DNA from: Bradyrhizobium canariense
GTDB taxonomy: Bacteria; Pseudomonadota; Alphaproteobacteria; Rhizobiales; Xanthobacteraceae
Direction of reading: 5' to 3'
Assembly: GCF_019402665.1 (NCBI RefSeq)
Contig: NZ_VSST01000042.1
Location: 186,001-250,000 of the forward strand
Length of the DNA stretch: 64,000 bases
Of the stretch, positions 52,752 through 61,671 are shown one piece after another. A program made the position numbers and the translations under genes. Position 1 is the stretch's first letter. Every line of letters starts with the position of its first letter. The notes beneath the pieces are model-generated. The model had not been told where the DNA came from and searched no databases. It saw nothing but the letters and a program-made list of their open reading frames with translations.

Positions 52752-52997
52752 CGGAATTTCCCGGGATTTTCCCATCCGGCGGAAGGCATAGCTAGCGTCC
52801 CTTAGCGGTCACCGCTGGTCCTGACAATCAACGAGTTGAACCGGCGTTCCCGATGAGGCGACCAACGGTCGACAGTTAAAGCGATTTTGCCCCTCGGGGC
52901 GCGCAAGGCGAGAGACCGCCATGAACACCCTCTTCAGCCTGATGCCAGCCTGACCGGCGCTTTGACCGAGTCCGCCGACGGGCAGTTCGGCATCCTG

Positions 52998-53579
52998 ATG
53001 TCGGCGCTGGCCGGCATCGCGACGGCGCTTGCGGTGGCGCTGGCGATGACGGTCTACTTCCGAATGAGCTATCGGACCTGGCGAGATGTCCTCAGGCACG
53101 GCGTCGCTGCGCTCGCCGCCCTCGCGCTGTTCGCGTTTGCCGCCTACGACATGCGCCATGCCGCGCTGGCCTATCTCGGCCTCAATCCATCGAAACCCGC
53201 GGTCGAGTTCGAGATCAGCATGCCCAGGGAGACCTTGGCGGCGGCGACCGACACCCAGATCGAGCTGCATACCGACCGCAACCAGACGCTGGCGCTGGTC
53301 GAGGGCGTGAAGGAGCTCGGTGATGGCCGCTCCGTGCTGCGCGGCGCGGTGGCGCTCAACCACCGCACCGCGGACCGCGTGCTGGTCGTGAACCTGCCCG
53401 GCAAGGGCACCTTCGAATTCCGCCTTCGCCTGCCGGCCGAGCCGCATCGCTCCGAGCAGTTCGGCCCTCAGTTCGGTCCTCAGTTCGGTCCTTGGCACCT
53501 CGCCGACCGCATCGCCTCGCCGCTGGCAAGCCCGGTCGCGCCGCAGGACGCCTACACGATCCGCTATCGCGTGCTTTAA
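52998..53579 (+). CDS. Hypothetical membrane-anchored protein
   Basis: About 193 residues: two N-terminal hydrophobic helices (IATALAVALAMTVYF, AALAALALFAFAAYDM), then a soluble domain beginning VEFEISMPRETLAAATDTQIELHTD, and a short repeat (QFGPQFGPQFGP) near the C-terminus. No family is recognised. ATG 52998 places the first helix at the N-terminus; a longer frame from 52887 adds polar sequence with no similarity. Confidence 0.7.
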   Translation: MSALAGIATALAVALAMTVYFRMSYRTWRDVLRHGVAALAALALFAFAAYDMRHAALAYLGLNPSKPAVEFEISMPRETLAAATDTQIELHTDRNQTLALVEGVKELGDGRSVLRGAVALNHRTADRVLVVNLPGKGTFEFRLRLPAEPHRSEQFGPQFGPQFGPWHLADRIASPLASPVAPQDAYTIRYRVL

Positions 53580-53649
53580 ACTTTGTTCGATCGCTGACCG
53601 CGGACCCGCCGTCATCGTTCCGACGTCGGGCGTGGCCTATGATCGATAC

Positions 53650-54492
53650 ATGTCCGAATTTCGCCTGACGCAGATCTCCGACACCCATCTTGGCCGGCGC
53701 TTCCCCGGCCTGATCGCAAACTTCCAGGCGCTCAGTGAGCATATCGACACCGATAGGCCCGATCTCGTCGTCAACACCGGCGATGTCTCGTTCGACGGGC
53801 CGACCAGCCGCGACGATGTCGAATTCGCCAAGGCCCTGCACGATGCCCTGCCCGTCGCCTGCCGCTACATCCCCGGCAATCACGACATCGGCGACAATCC
53901 GACCGCGATCGGCCCTGCGCCGAAGCCGCCGGTCGCGGAAGCGCATCGCCAGCAATTCCGCGAGATCATCGGCGAGGACCATTGGTCGTTCGAGGCCGCG
54001 GGCTGGTGCTTCATCGGTGTCAATTCGCTGGTGATGAATTCAGGGCTCGCCTTCGAGGCCGAGCAGTTCGACTGGCTCGCCTCGGAAGTTTCGCGCACGA
54101 ACGGCAGGCCGGTCGCGCTGTTCGTACACAAGCCGCTGTTTCTCAACCTGCCCGACGACCCCGAGACGCCGGAGACCTCGATCCGCTACGTGCCGCAGCC
54201 GGCACGCGCGCGGCTGATCGGGATGTTTGCGCATGTCGACCTGCGCCTCATCGCCAGCGGTCACGTGCACCAGCGGCGCGACTTCACCTGGCGCCACACC
54301 CGCCACGTCTGGGCGCCCTCGGCCGGCTTCAAGATCAACGACAAGCGCCAGGACCGGATCGCGATCAAGGAGGTCGGGCTCGTGGAGTACCGCTTCCAGC
54401 CCGACGCCTTCGAGGTTCGCCACGTCAGGGCCGCCGGCCAGGTCGATATCGATATCGAGGAGCTGCTCGCCCAGATGGGCGGTGCGCATTAG
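53650..54492 (+). CDS. Calcineurin-type metallophosphoesterase
   Basis: A 280-residue metallophosphoesterase with the full metal-binding set: ISDTHLG (Asp-x-His), VNTGDVS (Asp), YIPGNHDIG (Asn-His-Asp) and IASGHVHQ (Gly-His-x-His). VHKPLF provides the other His. It would hydrolyse a phosphodiester or phosphomonoester with two metal ions; the substrate is unknown. ATG 53650 begins right before the first motif. Confidence 0.92.
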   Translation: MSEFRLTQISDTHLGRRFPGLIANFQALSEHIDTDRPDLVVNTGDVSFDGPTSRDDVEFAKALHDALPVACRYIPGNHDIGDNPTAIGPAPKPPVAEAHRQQFREIIGEDHWSFEAAGWCFIGVNSLVMNSGLAFEAEQFDWLASEVSRTNGRPVALFVHKPLFLNLPDDPETPETSIRYVPQPARARLIGMFAHVDLRLIASGHVHQRRDFTWRHTRHVWAPSAGFKINDKRQDRIAIKEVGLVEYRFQPDAFEVRHVRAAGQVDIDIEELLAQMGGAH

Positions 54493-54508
54493 CGCTTCCC
54501 ATGGCTGC

Positions 54509-54802
54509 TCAAGCGACGCTCTTGAGATCCTGCTGGATCGCGGCAAGCAAGGACTGCAGCGCGTCGCTGTTCACCGGTTTGGCCCCGGTGTTGGCGGGCT
54601 GAATAATGGCAGGCCGCGCGGCTTTGACCGGGCGCTTGGGGAATGGCGGCGTGGGTGTGGGCATCGCAGATAGCGCGAACACGTCCTCGGTATGGACGAA
54701 CTTGCCATGAATCACGTCGTCGCGACGGCCCATGACAAACATCGTCGCCCAATAACCGGCGGCCACAAGGATTACGCAGAAAACAACAAGCTCTAACATC
54801 AT
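54509..54802 (-). CDS. Hypothetical single-pass membrane protein
   Basis: A 97-residue protein: one membrane helix at the start (VVFCVILVAAGYWATMFVMG), then a Pro/Ala-rich tail. No known domain. It appears to be a small conserved core-region protein. It lies convergent to the phosphoesterase gene. Confidence 0.65.
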   Translation of the reverse strand: MMLELVVFCVILVAAGYWATMFVMGRRDDVIHGKFVHTEDVFALSAMPTPTPPFPKRPVKAARPAIIQPANTGAKPVNSDALQSLLAAIQQDLKSVA

Positions 54803-54950
54803 CGCACCTGAAATATGCGCAATGATTCAATGCCTTCGCGAGCCCGTCAATGAACCGACGGTCACACCCGCGGCTTTTGCGGGCGGGTGTGGCCGATCGG
54901 TCACTATTTGTTAACCATACCCGGCCCCCGAGGGGGGCCGAGGCGGCCGA

Positions 54951-55973
54951 TCAAGCTTTGTCCGGCCCGACCCGCACCAGCTGCTTGCCGAAATTGGCCC
55001 CCTTCAGAAGGCCCATGAAGGCCTCAGGCGCGCTCTCCAGGCCCTCGGTGACGAACTCCTTGTACTTGACCTTGCCCTCGCGGACCCAGCCGGACATGTC
55101 GCGCAGGAAGTCGCCATGGCGGGAGGCGAAGTCGGAGACGATGAAGCCGCGGAAGGTCAGCCGCTTGGTCAGCGTCGCGCGCATCATGCTGGCGGCCCAT
55201 TTCGGCGGCTTCGCTTCAGTGTCGTTGTAGTGGGCGATGAGGCCGCAGACGGGTACGCGCGCAAACGCATTGAGCAGCGGGAAGACCGCCTCGAACACGG
55301 CGCCGCCGACATTCTCGAAATAGACGTCGATGCCTTTCGGGCAGGCGTCCTTCAGCTTCGCCGCGAGATCGGGATCGCGGTGATCGATGCAGGCGTCGAA
55401 GCCGAGCTCCTTCACGACGAAATCACATTTGTCCTTGCCGCCGGCGATTCCAACCGCGCGTGCGCCCTTGATCTTCGCGATCTGTCCCACGGCCGAACCG
55501 ACCGCACCGGAGGCACCGGCGACGACGACGGTCTCGCCCGCTTGCGGCTTGCCGATATCGAGCAGGCCCGTGTAGGCGGTCATGCCGGGCATGCCCAGCA
55601 CGCCGACGGCCGTCGAGATCGGCGCGAGCTTCGGGTCGATCTTGTTCAGCCCCTTGCCGTCGGAGATCGCGTGCGTCTGCCAGCCCGCGCGCGAGAGTAC
55701 GATGTCGCCCTTGGCGAAGTTCGGATTGTTGGAGGCTGCGACCTCGCAGACCGTACCGGCTTCCATCACGCCGCCGACCGGCACCGGGGTCGCGTAGGAC
55801 GGACCGTCGCTCATGCGCCCGCGCATATAGGGATCGAGCGAGAGCCAGATCGTGCGCAGCAGGACTTCGCCTGCGGCGGGCGTCGGTACAGCGAATTCCT
55901 CGATGCGGAAATCGGACGGCTTTGGCTCGCCGACGGGACGCGCCGCGAGAACGATGCGTTTGCCTTGGGACAT
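54951..55973 (-). CDS. NADP-dependent alkenal/one oxidoreductase (MDR family)
   Basis: A 340-residue medium-chain reductase of the leukotriene-B4-dehydrogenase / CurA branch. It has no zinc ligands. LDPYMRGRM at 45-55, GMTAYTGLLDIG and VVAGASGAVGSAVGQIAKIKG (NADPH loop) are typical, as is the DVYFENVGGAVFE stretch. It reduces alpha,beta-unsaturated carbonyls with NADPH. It is only distantly related to the tandem pair at 19-21 kb. Confidence 0.94.
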   Translation of the reverse strand: MSQGKRIVLAARPVGEPKPSDFRIEEFAVPTPAAGEVLLRTIWLSLDPYMRGRMSDGPSYATPVPVGGVMEAGTVCEVAASNNPNFAKGDIVLSRAGWQTHAISDGKGLNKIDPKLAPISTAVGVLGMPGMTAYTGLLDIGKPQAGETVVVAGASGAVGSAVGQIAKIKGARAVGIAGGKDKCDFVVKELGFDACIDHRDPDLAAKLKDACPKGIDVYFENVGGAVFEAVFPLLNAFARVPVCGLIAHYNDTEAKPPKWAASMMRATLTKRLTFRGFIVSDFASRHGDFLRDMSGWVREGKVKYKEFVTEGLESAPEAFMGLLKGANFGKQLVRVGPDKA

Positions 55974-56108
55974 GTTGGCTTCCTCCTGATTATGCTTCGG
56001 CGCGAACGGAAGCGGAGGGAGCGGAGCACGTCAATACAAAAGCGACGGAGCGTAGTTGCAGGACAGCGCCGCAAATGGAGTTTGGTACACACCAACCGCG
56101 CCCTCGCT

Positions 56109-56211
56109 GTCATCGCCCGACTTGATCGGGCGATCCACTATTCCAGAGGCGGTCGTGGTTGAGCCGAGAGGCCGCGGCGTACTGGATGCCCCGGTCAAGC
56201 CGGGGCATGAC
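56109..56211. repeat. Palindromic repeat element
   Basis: A second element of the GTCAT...ATGAC type, containing ATCGCCCGACTTGATCGGGCGAT and GCCCCGGTCAAGCCGGGGC palindromes and TACTGGAT. It lies between guaB and the alkenal reductase gene. Confidence 0.75.
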
Positions 56212-56228
56212 AGCGGAATGTGGAGCGC

Positions 56229-57719
56229 CTAACCCCCGCCCGGATAGTTCGGCGCCTCGCGCGTAATGGTGACGTCGTGGACGTGGCTCTCGCGCAGGCC
56301 CGCGCCGGTGATACGCACGAACTGCGCCTTCTTGTGCAAGTCCTGGAGCGTGCCTGCACCGACATAGCCCATCGCGGCGCGCAGGCCGCCGGCGAGCTGG
56401 TGCATGACGTTGCCGACCGGGCCCTTGTAAGGCACCTGGCCTTCTATGCCTTCGGGCACGAGCTTGAGCGTGTCCTTGATGTCCTGCTGGAAGTAGCGGT
56501 CGGCCGAGCCGCGCGCCATCGCGCCGACCGAACCCATGCCGCGATAGGCCTTATAGGAGCGGCCCTGCCACAAGAACACCTCACCGGGCGTCTCATCGGT
56601 GCCGGCGAGCAACGAGCCGACCATCGCGATGTCGGCACCGGCAGCAAGCGCCTTGGCAAGGTCGCCGGAGAACTTGATGCCGCCGTCGGCGATCACGGGG
56701 ATGTCGGACTTCTTCGCCGCTTCCACCGCATCCATGATCGCGGTGAGCTGGGGCACACCGACGCCGGCGACGATGCGCGTGGTGCAGATCGAGCCCGGGC
56801 CGATGCCGACCTTGATGCAGTCCGCGCCAGCATCGATCAGCGCCTGCGCACCCTCCGAGGTCGCGACGTTGCCGGCAACGACCTGCACGGAATTGGACAG
56901 GCGCTTGATGCGGTTGACCGCATGGAGCACGTGACGGGAATGACCGTGCGCGGTGTCGACCACGACGAGATCGACGCCCGCATCGATCAGCCGCTCGGTG
57001 CGCTCGAAGCCGCTATCACCGACCGTGGTGGCGGCGGCGACGCGCAGGCGGCCCTGCGCGTCCTTGCAGGCCAGCGGATGGGCGACCGCCTTCTCCATGT
57101 CCTTCACGGTGACCAGACCGACGCAGCGATACTGCTCGTCGACCACGAGCAGCTTCTCGATGCGGTGCTGATGCAGCATCCGCCGTGCCTCGTCCTGGCT
57201 GACATTCTCGCGCACCGTGACGAGACCTTCATGCGTCATCAGCTCGGAGATTTTTTGCTGGCGGTCGGTGGCGAAGCGGACGTCGCGGTTGGTGAGGATG
57301 CCGACCAGCTTGCCCGGCGTGGACTTGCCGGCACCGGTGACGACGGGAATGCCGGAGATACCGTGATCGCTCATCAGCTTGAGCGCGTCGTCCAGCGTGG
57401 CGTCGGGGCTGATGGTGAGCGGGTTCACCACCATGCCCGACTCGTAGCGCTTGACCTGCCGCACCTGGGCGGCCTGCCCTTCGGGATCGAAATTGCGGTG
57501 GATGACGCCGATGCCGCCGGCCTGCGCCATGGCGATCGCCATGCGGGCTTCGGTGACCGTGTCCATGGCGGAGGCCATGATCGGGATGTTGAGCGGAATG
57601 GCGCGGGTGACGCGAGAGCGGATGTCGACCTCGCCCGGCATGACGTCGGACAGGCCCGGCTTCAGCAGCACGTCGTCGAACGTAAGGGCTTCGCGAATGC
57701 CTTGTTGCACGGTGGCCAT
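56229..57719 (-). CDS. guaB: IMP dehydrogenase
   Basis: A 496-residue IMP dehydrogenase, converting IMP to XMP with NAD. The (beta/alpha)8 barrel starts with FDDVLLKPG; two CBS domains are inserted around residues 95-210. The active-site loop is GPGSICTTRIV with the nucleophilic Cys, followed by DGGIKFSGD and GMGSVGAM. ATG 57719 has AAGGAG upstream. It works with guaA, 7 kb away, in GMP synthesis. Confidence 0.97.
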   Translation of the reverse strand: MATVQQGIREALTFDDVLLKPGLSDVMPGEVDIRSRVTRAIPLNIPIMASAMDTVTEARMAIAMAQAGGIGVIHRNFDPEGQAAQVRQVKRYESGMVVNPLTISPDATLDDALKLMSDHGISGIPVVTGAGKSTPGKLVGILTNRDVRFATDRQQKISELMTHEGLVTVRENVSQDEARRMLHQHRIEKLLVVDEQYRCVGLVTVKDMEKAVAHPLACKDAQGRLRVAAATTVGDSGFERTERLIDAGVDLVVVDTAHGHSRHVLHAVNRIKRLSNSVQVVAGNVATSEGAQALIDAGADCIKVGIGPGSICTTRIVAGVGVPQLTAIMDAVEAAKKSDIPVIADGGIKFSGDLAKALAAGADIAMVGSLLAGTDETPGEVFLWQGRSYKAYRGMGSVGAMARGSADRYFQQDIKDTLKLVPEGIEGQVPYKGPVGNVMHQLAGGLRAAMGYVGAGTLQDLHKKAQFVRITGAGLRESHVHDVTITREAPNYPGGG

Positions 57720-58109
57720 GTGCCAACTCCTTCCGCGGCCCTGCCGCAAATAGCTATGGATGAGCGCCGCCCTCGGCGTACCTTGCGGCAACGCCGGAGA
57801 ATCGGAGCCCATCGGTGGGGTTGACGCGGGTCGATAGCACGGGTGGACGACGAATCAAAGCAAATCGGACCGCCGGCCAGCCATGCACAGGCTTTTTAGG
57901 CAGATTCAGCGGGGGATAGCCTCGCGGCGCCTCGTACTGGCGAACGGCGTCCCCGTGCCGGCCGATCATCACGGTCTCCGGCGCGGGCGCACTCACCTCG
58001 GGTCACGCAGGATTTAGGTGCTATGCGTCGATCCGCAATGGTCGCGGCCCAGTGCCGGTGATAAGCCGCAATTCTCGCCCTTCCTTCCGATTTCCATTAC
58101 CAATCCGTT
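57720..58109. other. Divergent upstream region of guaB and the MFS gene
   Basis: This 390-bp gap between divergent genes should carry both promoters. A reverse-strand frame at 57754-57996 has no family features and I do not call it. Confidence 0.45.
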
Positions 58110-59600
58110 ATGGTCGACAAGCAACGCGTCATTCCGCTGATCGTGGCCACTGCTCTCTTCATGGAGAACATGGACTCGACGGTGATCGCCACGTCGCTGC
58201 CCGCGATCGCAGCCGACATCGGCACCAGCCCATTGACGCTCAAGCTCGCGATCACCTCCTATCTGCTGTCGCTTGCGGTGTTCATCCCGGCGAGCGGCTG
58301 GACCGCCGACCGGTTCGGCGCGCGCATGGTGTTTGCGATTGCCGTCGGCGTATTCATGGTCGGCTCGGTCGGCTGCGCGCTCTCGACATCGGTCACCGAT
58401 TTCGTGTTCGCGCGCATCCTGCAAGGCATGGGCGGGGCGATGATGACGCCGGTCGGGCGCCTCGTGCTGTTGCGGTCGGTCGATAAGAGCGCGCTGGTCA
58501 ATGCCATGGCGTGGGTGACGGTTCCTGCCCTGATCGGCCCCGTGATCGGGCCGCCGCTCGGCGGCTTCATCACGACCTATGCGTCCTGGCACTGGATCTT
58601 CCTGATCAACATCCCGATCGGGTTGCTCGGCATCTTCATGGCCTTGCGCTTCATCGATCCCATCAAAAGCGAGGAACGAGAGCCGTTCGACCTCTACGGC
58701 ATGGTGCTCGCGGGCCTCGGGCTCGCCGGCATCGCCTTCGGGCTGTCGGTTGCCGGACTCAATCTGCTGCCATGGAGCACAGTTGCCGCCCTGGTCGTCG
58801 GCGGATCAATCTCGATGACACTGTATGTCCTTCACGCGCGGCGAACGGGGTCGCCGGTGCTGGACTTCACGCTGCTGAGGCTGCCGACGCTACGCGCCGC
58901 CGTTCTCGGCGGATTCATGTTCCGGCTCGGCATCGGCGCGCTGCCGTTCCTGTTGCCGCTGCTGATGCAGATCGGCTTCGGCCTCTCGCCGTTCAAGTCC
59001 GGCCTCGTCACGTTTGGCTCCTCGCTCGGCGCCATGGGCATGAAGGCGCTGGCCGCACGCATCATCCGCGCCTTCGGCTTCCGCAACCTGATGACGGTGA
59101 ACGCGATCATCAGTGCCGTCTTTCTCGCCGCCTGCGCCCTCTTCACCGTGACGACGCCGCTGCTGATCATCATGATCATCCTGGTGGTCGGCGGCTTCTT
59201 CCGTTCGCTCGAGTTCACCGCGATCAACACGGTTGCCTATGCCGAGGTCGAGCAGGCGCAGATGAGCCGCGCCACCACGCTCGTCAGCGTCAACCAGCAG
59301 CTCGCGGTCTCGGCCGGCGTCGCCGTCGGCGCCGCGTCCGTGGAGACGACGATGTGGCTCAGCCACGTCAGCGAGCTCAACGCCACCGTGTTCGCGCCGG
59401 CCTTCGTCGTGGTCGCGCTCACCTCGGCGGCATCGAGCTGGTTCTTCTGGCAGATGCCCGCCGATGCCGGCCACGAAGTCTCCGGCCGCAAGGCCGTGGA
59501 GATCGCGAGCCGCAAGGGTGCCGGCAAGGGCGCGGCCAAGGCGGCCGTCAAAGCCGCGACCGAGGATACCCAGGACGTGCGGGATCAGCGGCTGGGGTAG
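58110..59600 (+). CDS. MFS transporter of the 14-helix drug-efflux (DHA2) type
   Basis: A 496-residue exporter. The FMENMDSTVIATSLPAIAADIG start of helix 1 (motif D1), GWTADRFGAR in loop 2-3, ILQGMGGAMMTPVGRL and LIGPVIGPPLGG (motif C) are characteristic of EmrB-like pumps, and the C-terminal tail is Ala/Lys-rich (about 35 residues). It exports hydrophobic toxins in exchange for protons. It is not closely related to the transporters at 36.5 and 38.1 kb. Confidence 0.93.
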   Translation: MVDKQRVIPLIVATALFMENMDSTVIATSLPAIAADIGTSPLTLKLAITSYLLSLAVFIPASGWTADRFGARMVFAIAVGVFMVGSVGCALSTSVTDFVFARILQGMGGAMMTPVGRLVLLRSVDKSALVNAMAWVTVPALIGPVIGPPLGGFITTYASWHWIFLINIPIGLLGIFMALRFIDPIKSEEREPFDLYGMVLAGLGLAGIAFGLSVAGLNLLPWSTVAALVVGGSISMTLYVLHARRTGSPVLDFTLLRLPTLRAAVLGGFMFRLGIGALPFLLPLLMQIGFGLSPFKSGLVTFGSSLGAMGMKALAARIIRAFGFRNLMTVNAIISAVFLAACALFTVTTPLLIIMIILVVGGFFRSLEFTAINTVAYAEVEQAQMSRATTLVSVNQQLAVSAGVAVGAASVETTMWLSHVSELNATVFAPAFVVVALTSAASSWFFWQMPADAGHEVSGRKAVEIASRKGAGKGAAKAAVKAATEDTQDVRDQRLG

Positions 59601-59608
59601 CCTATCTC

Positions 59609-59693
59609 GTCATTGCGAGCGAAGCGAAGCAATCCAGAATCCCTCCGCGGAGACAGTCTGGATTGCTTCGTCGCAAGAGCTCCTCGCAATGAC
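59609..59693. repeat. Palindromic repeat element
   Basis: A third element, with GTCATTGCGAGCGAAGCGAAGC facing its reverse complement near 59665-59693 (GCTTCG...CGCAATGAC) and a short unpaired centre. It lies between the convergent MFS and rlmE genes and may act as a terminator. Confidence 0.75.
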
Positions 59694-59704
59694 GGAGTTT
59701 GTTG

Positions 59705-60391
59705 CTATTCCGTCGCCCCGCCCCGAAATCCCGTCGCCAGCACGTAGCGCTCCGAGGAATCTGCACGGCTTGCGGCCGGCTTGACGTGACGCACTGTTGC
59801 GAAATCGCGCTTGAGCTGGGCGAGCAGCTCGGCGTCGGCGCCGCTCTGGAACGCCTTCGCCAGGAAGGTCCCGCCCGGCTTCAGCACATCGCAGGCGAAC
59901 GCGGCGGCGGTCTCGATCAGGCCGACGATGCGAAGCTGGTCGGTCTTGCGGTGGCCGGTGGTGTTGGCGGCCATGTCGGACATCACGATGTCGGCGCCGC
60001 CGTCGAGCATGGCCTTGAGCTTGTCCGGCGCGTCATTGTCCATGAAGTCGAGCTGCGCGAACTCGACGCCGGCGATTTCGGGGATTTCCAGCAGGTCGAT
60101 TGCGATGACCTTGCCCTTGCCGTCGACCGAGCCGACGCGCTTGGCGGCGATCTGGCTCCAGCCACCCGGCGCCGCACCGAGATCGACCACCGCCATGCCG
60201 TGCTTGAGTAGCCGGTATTTGTCGTCGATCTCCAGCAGCTTGAAAGCGGCGCGCGAGCGATAACCCAGCGCCTTCGCCTTCACCACATAGGGATCGTTGA
60301 GCTGCCGCTCCAGCCAGAGCTTCGACGACAATTTTCGCTTGCCGTGGGTCTTGACCTGGACGTGCAAGCGGCCGGTGGTGTCCTTGGCCAT
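59705..60391 (-). CDS. rlmE: 23S rRNA (uridine-2'-O) methyltransferase RlmE
   Basis: A 228-residue RrmJ/FtsJ protein. SRAAFKLLEID (catalytic Lys), VDLGAAPGGWSQ (SAM site), DIVMSDMAANTTGH (catalytic Asp) and GGTFLAKAFQ (Lys) give the K-D-K-E set. It methylates U2552 of 23S rRNA in the A-site during 50S assembly. ppx ends upstream on the reverse strand, only about 1 bp from its start, so the two form an operon. Confidence 0.95.
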   Translation of the reverse strand: MAKDTTGRLHVQVKTHGKRKLSSKLWLERQLNDPYVVKAKALGYRSRAAFKLLEIDDKYRLLKHGMAVVDLGAAPGGWSQIAAKRVGSVDGKGKVIAIDLLEIPEIAGVEFAQLDFMDNDAPDKLKAMLDGGADIVMSDMAANTTGHRKTDQLRIVGLIETAAAFACDVLKPGGTFLAKAFQSGADAELLAQLKRDFATVRHVKPAASRADSSERYVLATGFRGGATE

Positions 60392-60392
60392 C

Positions 60393-61460
60393 TCACCAGC
60401 TCCTGAGCGCGCCGTCTTCGCGCATCATCTCGACCAGCATGCCTTCGCGGAGGCCCCGGTCGGCGACGCGCAGGCGCGGCAGCGGAAAGGCGCGGCGGAT
60501 CGCGTCGAGGATGGCGCAGCCGGCCAGCACGAGATCGGCGCGCTCGATACTGATGCAGCTGTTGGCGGCGCGCTCCTCGTAGCTCATGCCGAGCAGCTTG
60601 TTGATAGTCGCGGTGACGTCGGTATCGTTCATCCAGACGCTATCGATGCGGCGGCGGTCGTAGCGCGCGAGGTTGAGATGGATGCCGGCGAGCGTCGTCA
60701 CCGTGCCTGAGGTGCCGAGCAGATGCATGTCGGCGAGATCGCCGCCATGCTGTTCGGCGAACGGCCTGATGTGATGGGCGACCTCGCGCTCCATCGCGGC
60801 GTAGATCTCCGGCGTCACGTCGCGTCCGCCGAACTGCTCGGCAAGCGTGACCACGCCGAATGGAATGGACATCCAGGCTTTGATGCGCGGCTCCGGATTT
60901 GCGGCGTCACGCTCGATCCGTACCAGCTCGGTCGAGCCGCCGCCGATGTCGAACAGGATTGCGCCGCGCCCCCTGGGATCGACCAGCGGCGAGCAGCCGA
61001 GCACGGCGAGCGCCGCCTCGGTCTCGCGGTCGATTACCTCGAGCTCGATTCCGGTCTCGGCAGCGACGCGGCTGCGAAAGCCTTCGGCGTTCGAGGCGGC
61101 GCGGCAGGCTTCGGTGGCGATCAGCCGCAACCGCCGCGCTTTGCGCAGGTTGATCTTGTCGCGGCAGATGCCGAGCGCCACGATGGCGCGCTCGATCGCG
61201 GCCTCGCTGATGCACCCCGTTGCCGAGACGCCCTCGCCGAGCCGGATGATGCGCGAGAAGGAATCGACCACGCGGAAGCCGTCGTGGGTCGGACAGGCGA
61301 TCAGGAGCCTGCAATTGTTGGTGCCGAGGTCGAGCGCCGCGTAGACGCCGGTTCCCGGCGCTTGCGCGCCGACGGCCGGTTCAGTGGCGAACGCCGCCGC
61401 CATCGACCCCAGCTCACCGTGCGGCGCAAGGCCGTCGCGGAGCCGCGTGTGGTCATTCAT
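60393..61460 (-). CDS. ppx: Ppx/GppA-family exopolyphosphatase
   Basis: A 355-residue phosphatase of the Ppx/GppA family. ALDLGTNNCRLLI and LFDIGGGSTELV are the two phosphate-binding loops, IRLGEGVSATG and LRLIATEACRAA lie between, and LLGTSGTVTTLAGI completes the active site. It hydrolyses polyphosphate or pppGpp. ATG 61460 is chosen; the frame extends further upstream without similarity. The rlmE gene follows directly on the same strand. Confidence 0.93.
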   Translation of the reverse strand: MNDHTRLRDGLAPHGELGSMAAAFATEPAVGAQAPGTGVYAALDLGTNNCRLLIACPTHDGFRVVDSFSRIIRLGEGVSATGCISEAAIERAIVALGICRDKINLRKARRLRLIATEACRAASNAEGFRSRVAAETGIELEVIDRETEAALAVLGCSPLVDPRGRGAILFDIGGGSTELVRIERDAANPEPRIKAWMSIPFGVVTLAEQFGGRDVTPEIYAAMEREVAHHIRPFAEQHGGDLADMHLLGTSGTVTTLAGIHLNLARYDRRRIDSVWMNDTDVTATINKLLGMSYEERAANSCISIERADLVLAGCAILDAIRRAFPLPRLRVADRGLREGMLVEMMREDGALRSW

Positions 61461-61671
61461 ACAAATTGTCTTTCCGCGGCCGGTTGGGCCGATCTGGAAT
61501 TGCTTTTTCGCCTGAAACATTAGCAGCGCACCAATCCTGCGCAACAACGCATCACATGGGACCATGCCCATTCGTGCGTTGTCGTGAACGGGCCGGTGGG
61601 TTATTTTTGAGGGGTCCGGTCCCCAGGCGCCCCCCAAAACCGCGCAATTGCCGGCTTTTCAGGTCAATTCC

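Noticed and set aside
56220..57824. A 534-codon forward-strand open frame
   Set aside because: It is antisense to guaB and contains no recognisable motif.
57754..57996. An 80-codon reverse-strand frame upstream of guaB
   Set aside because: No ribosome site or family similarity; it covers the probable guaB promoter region.
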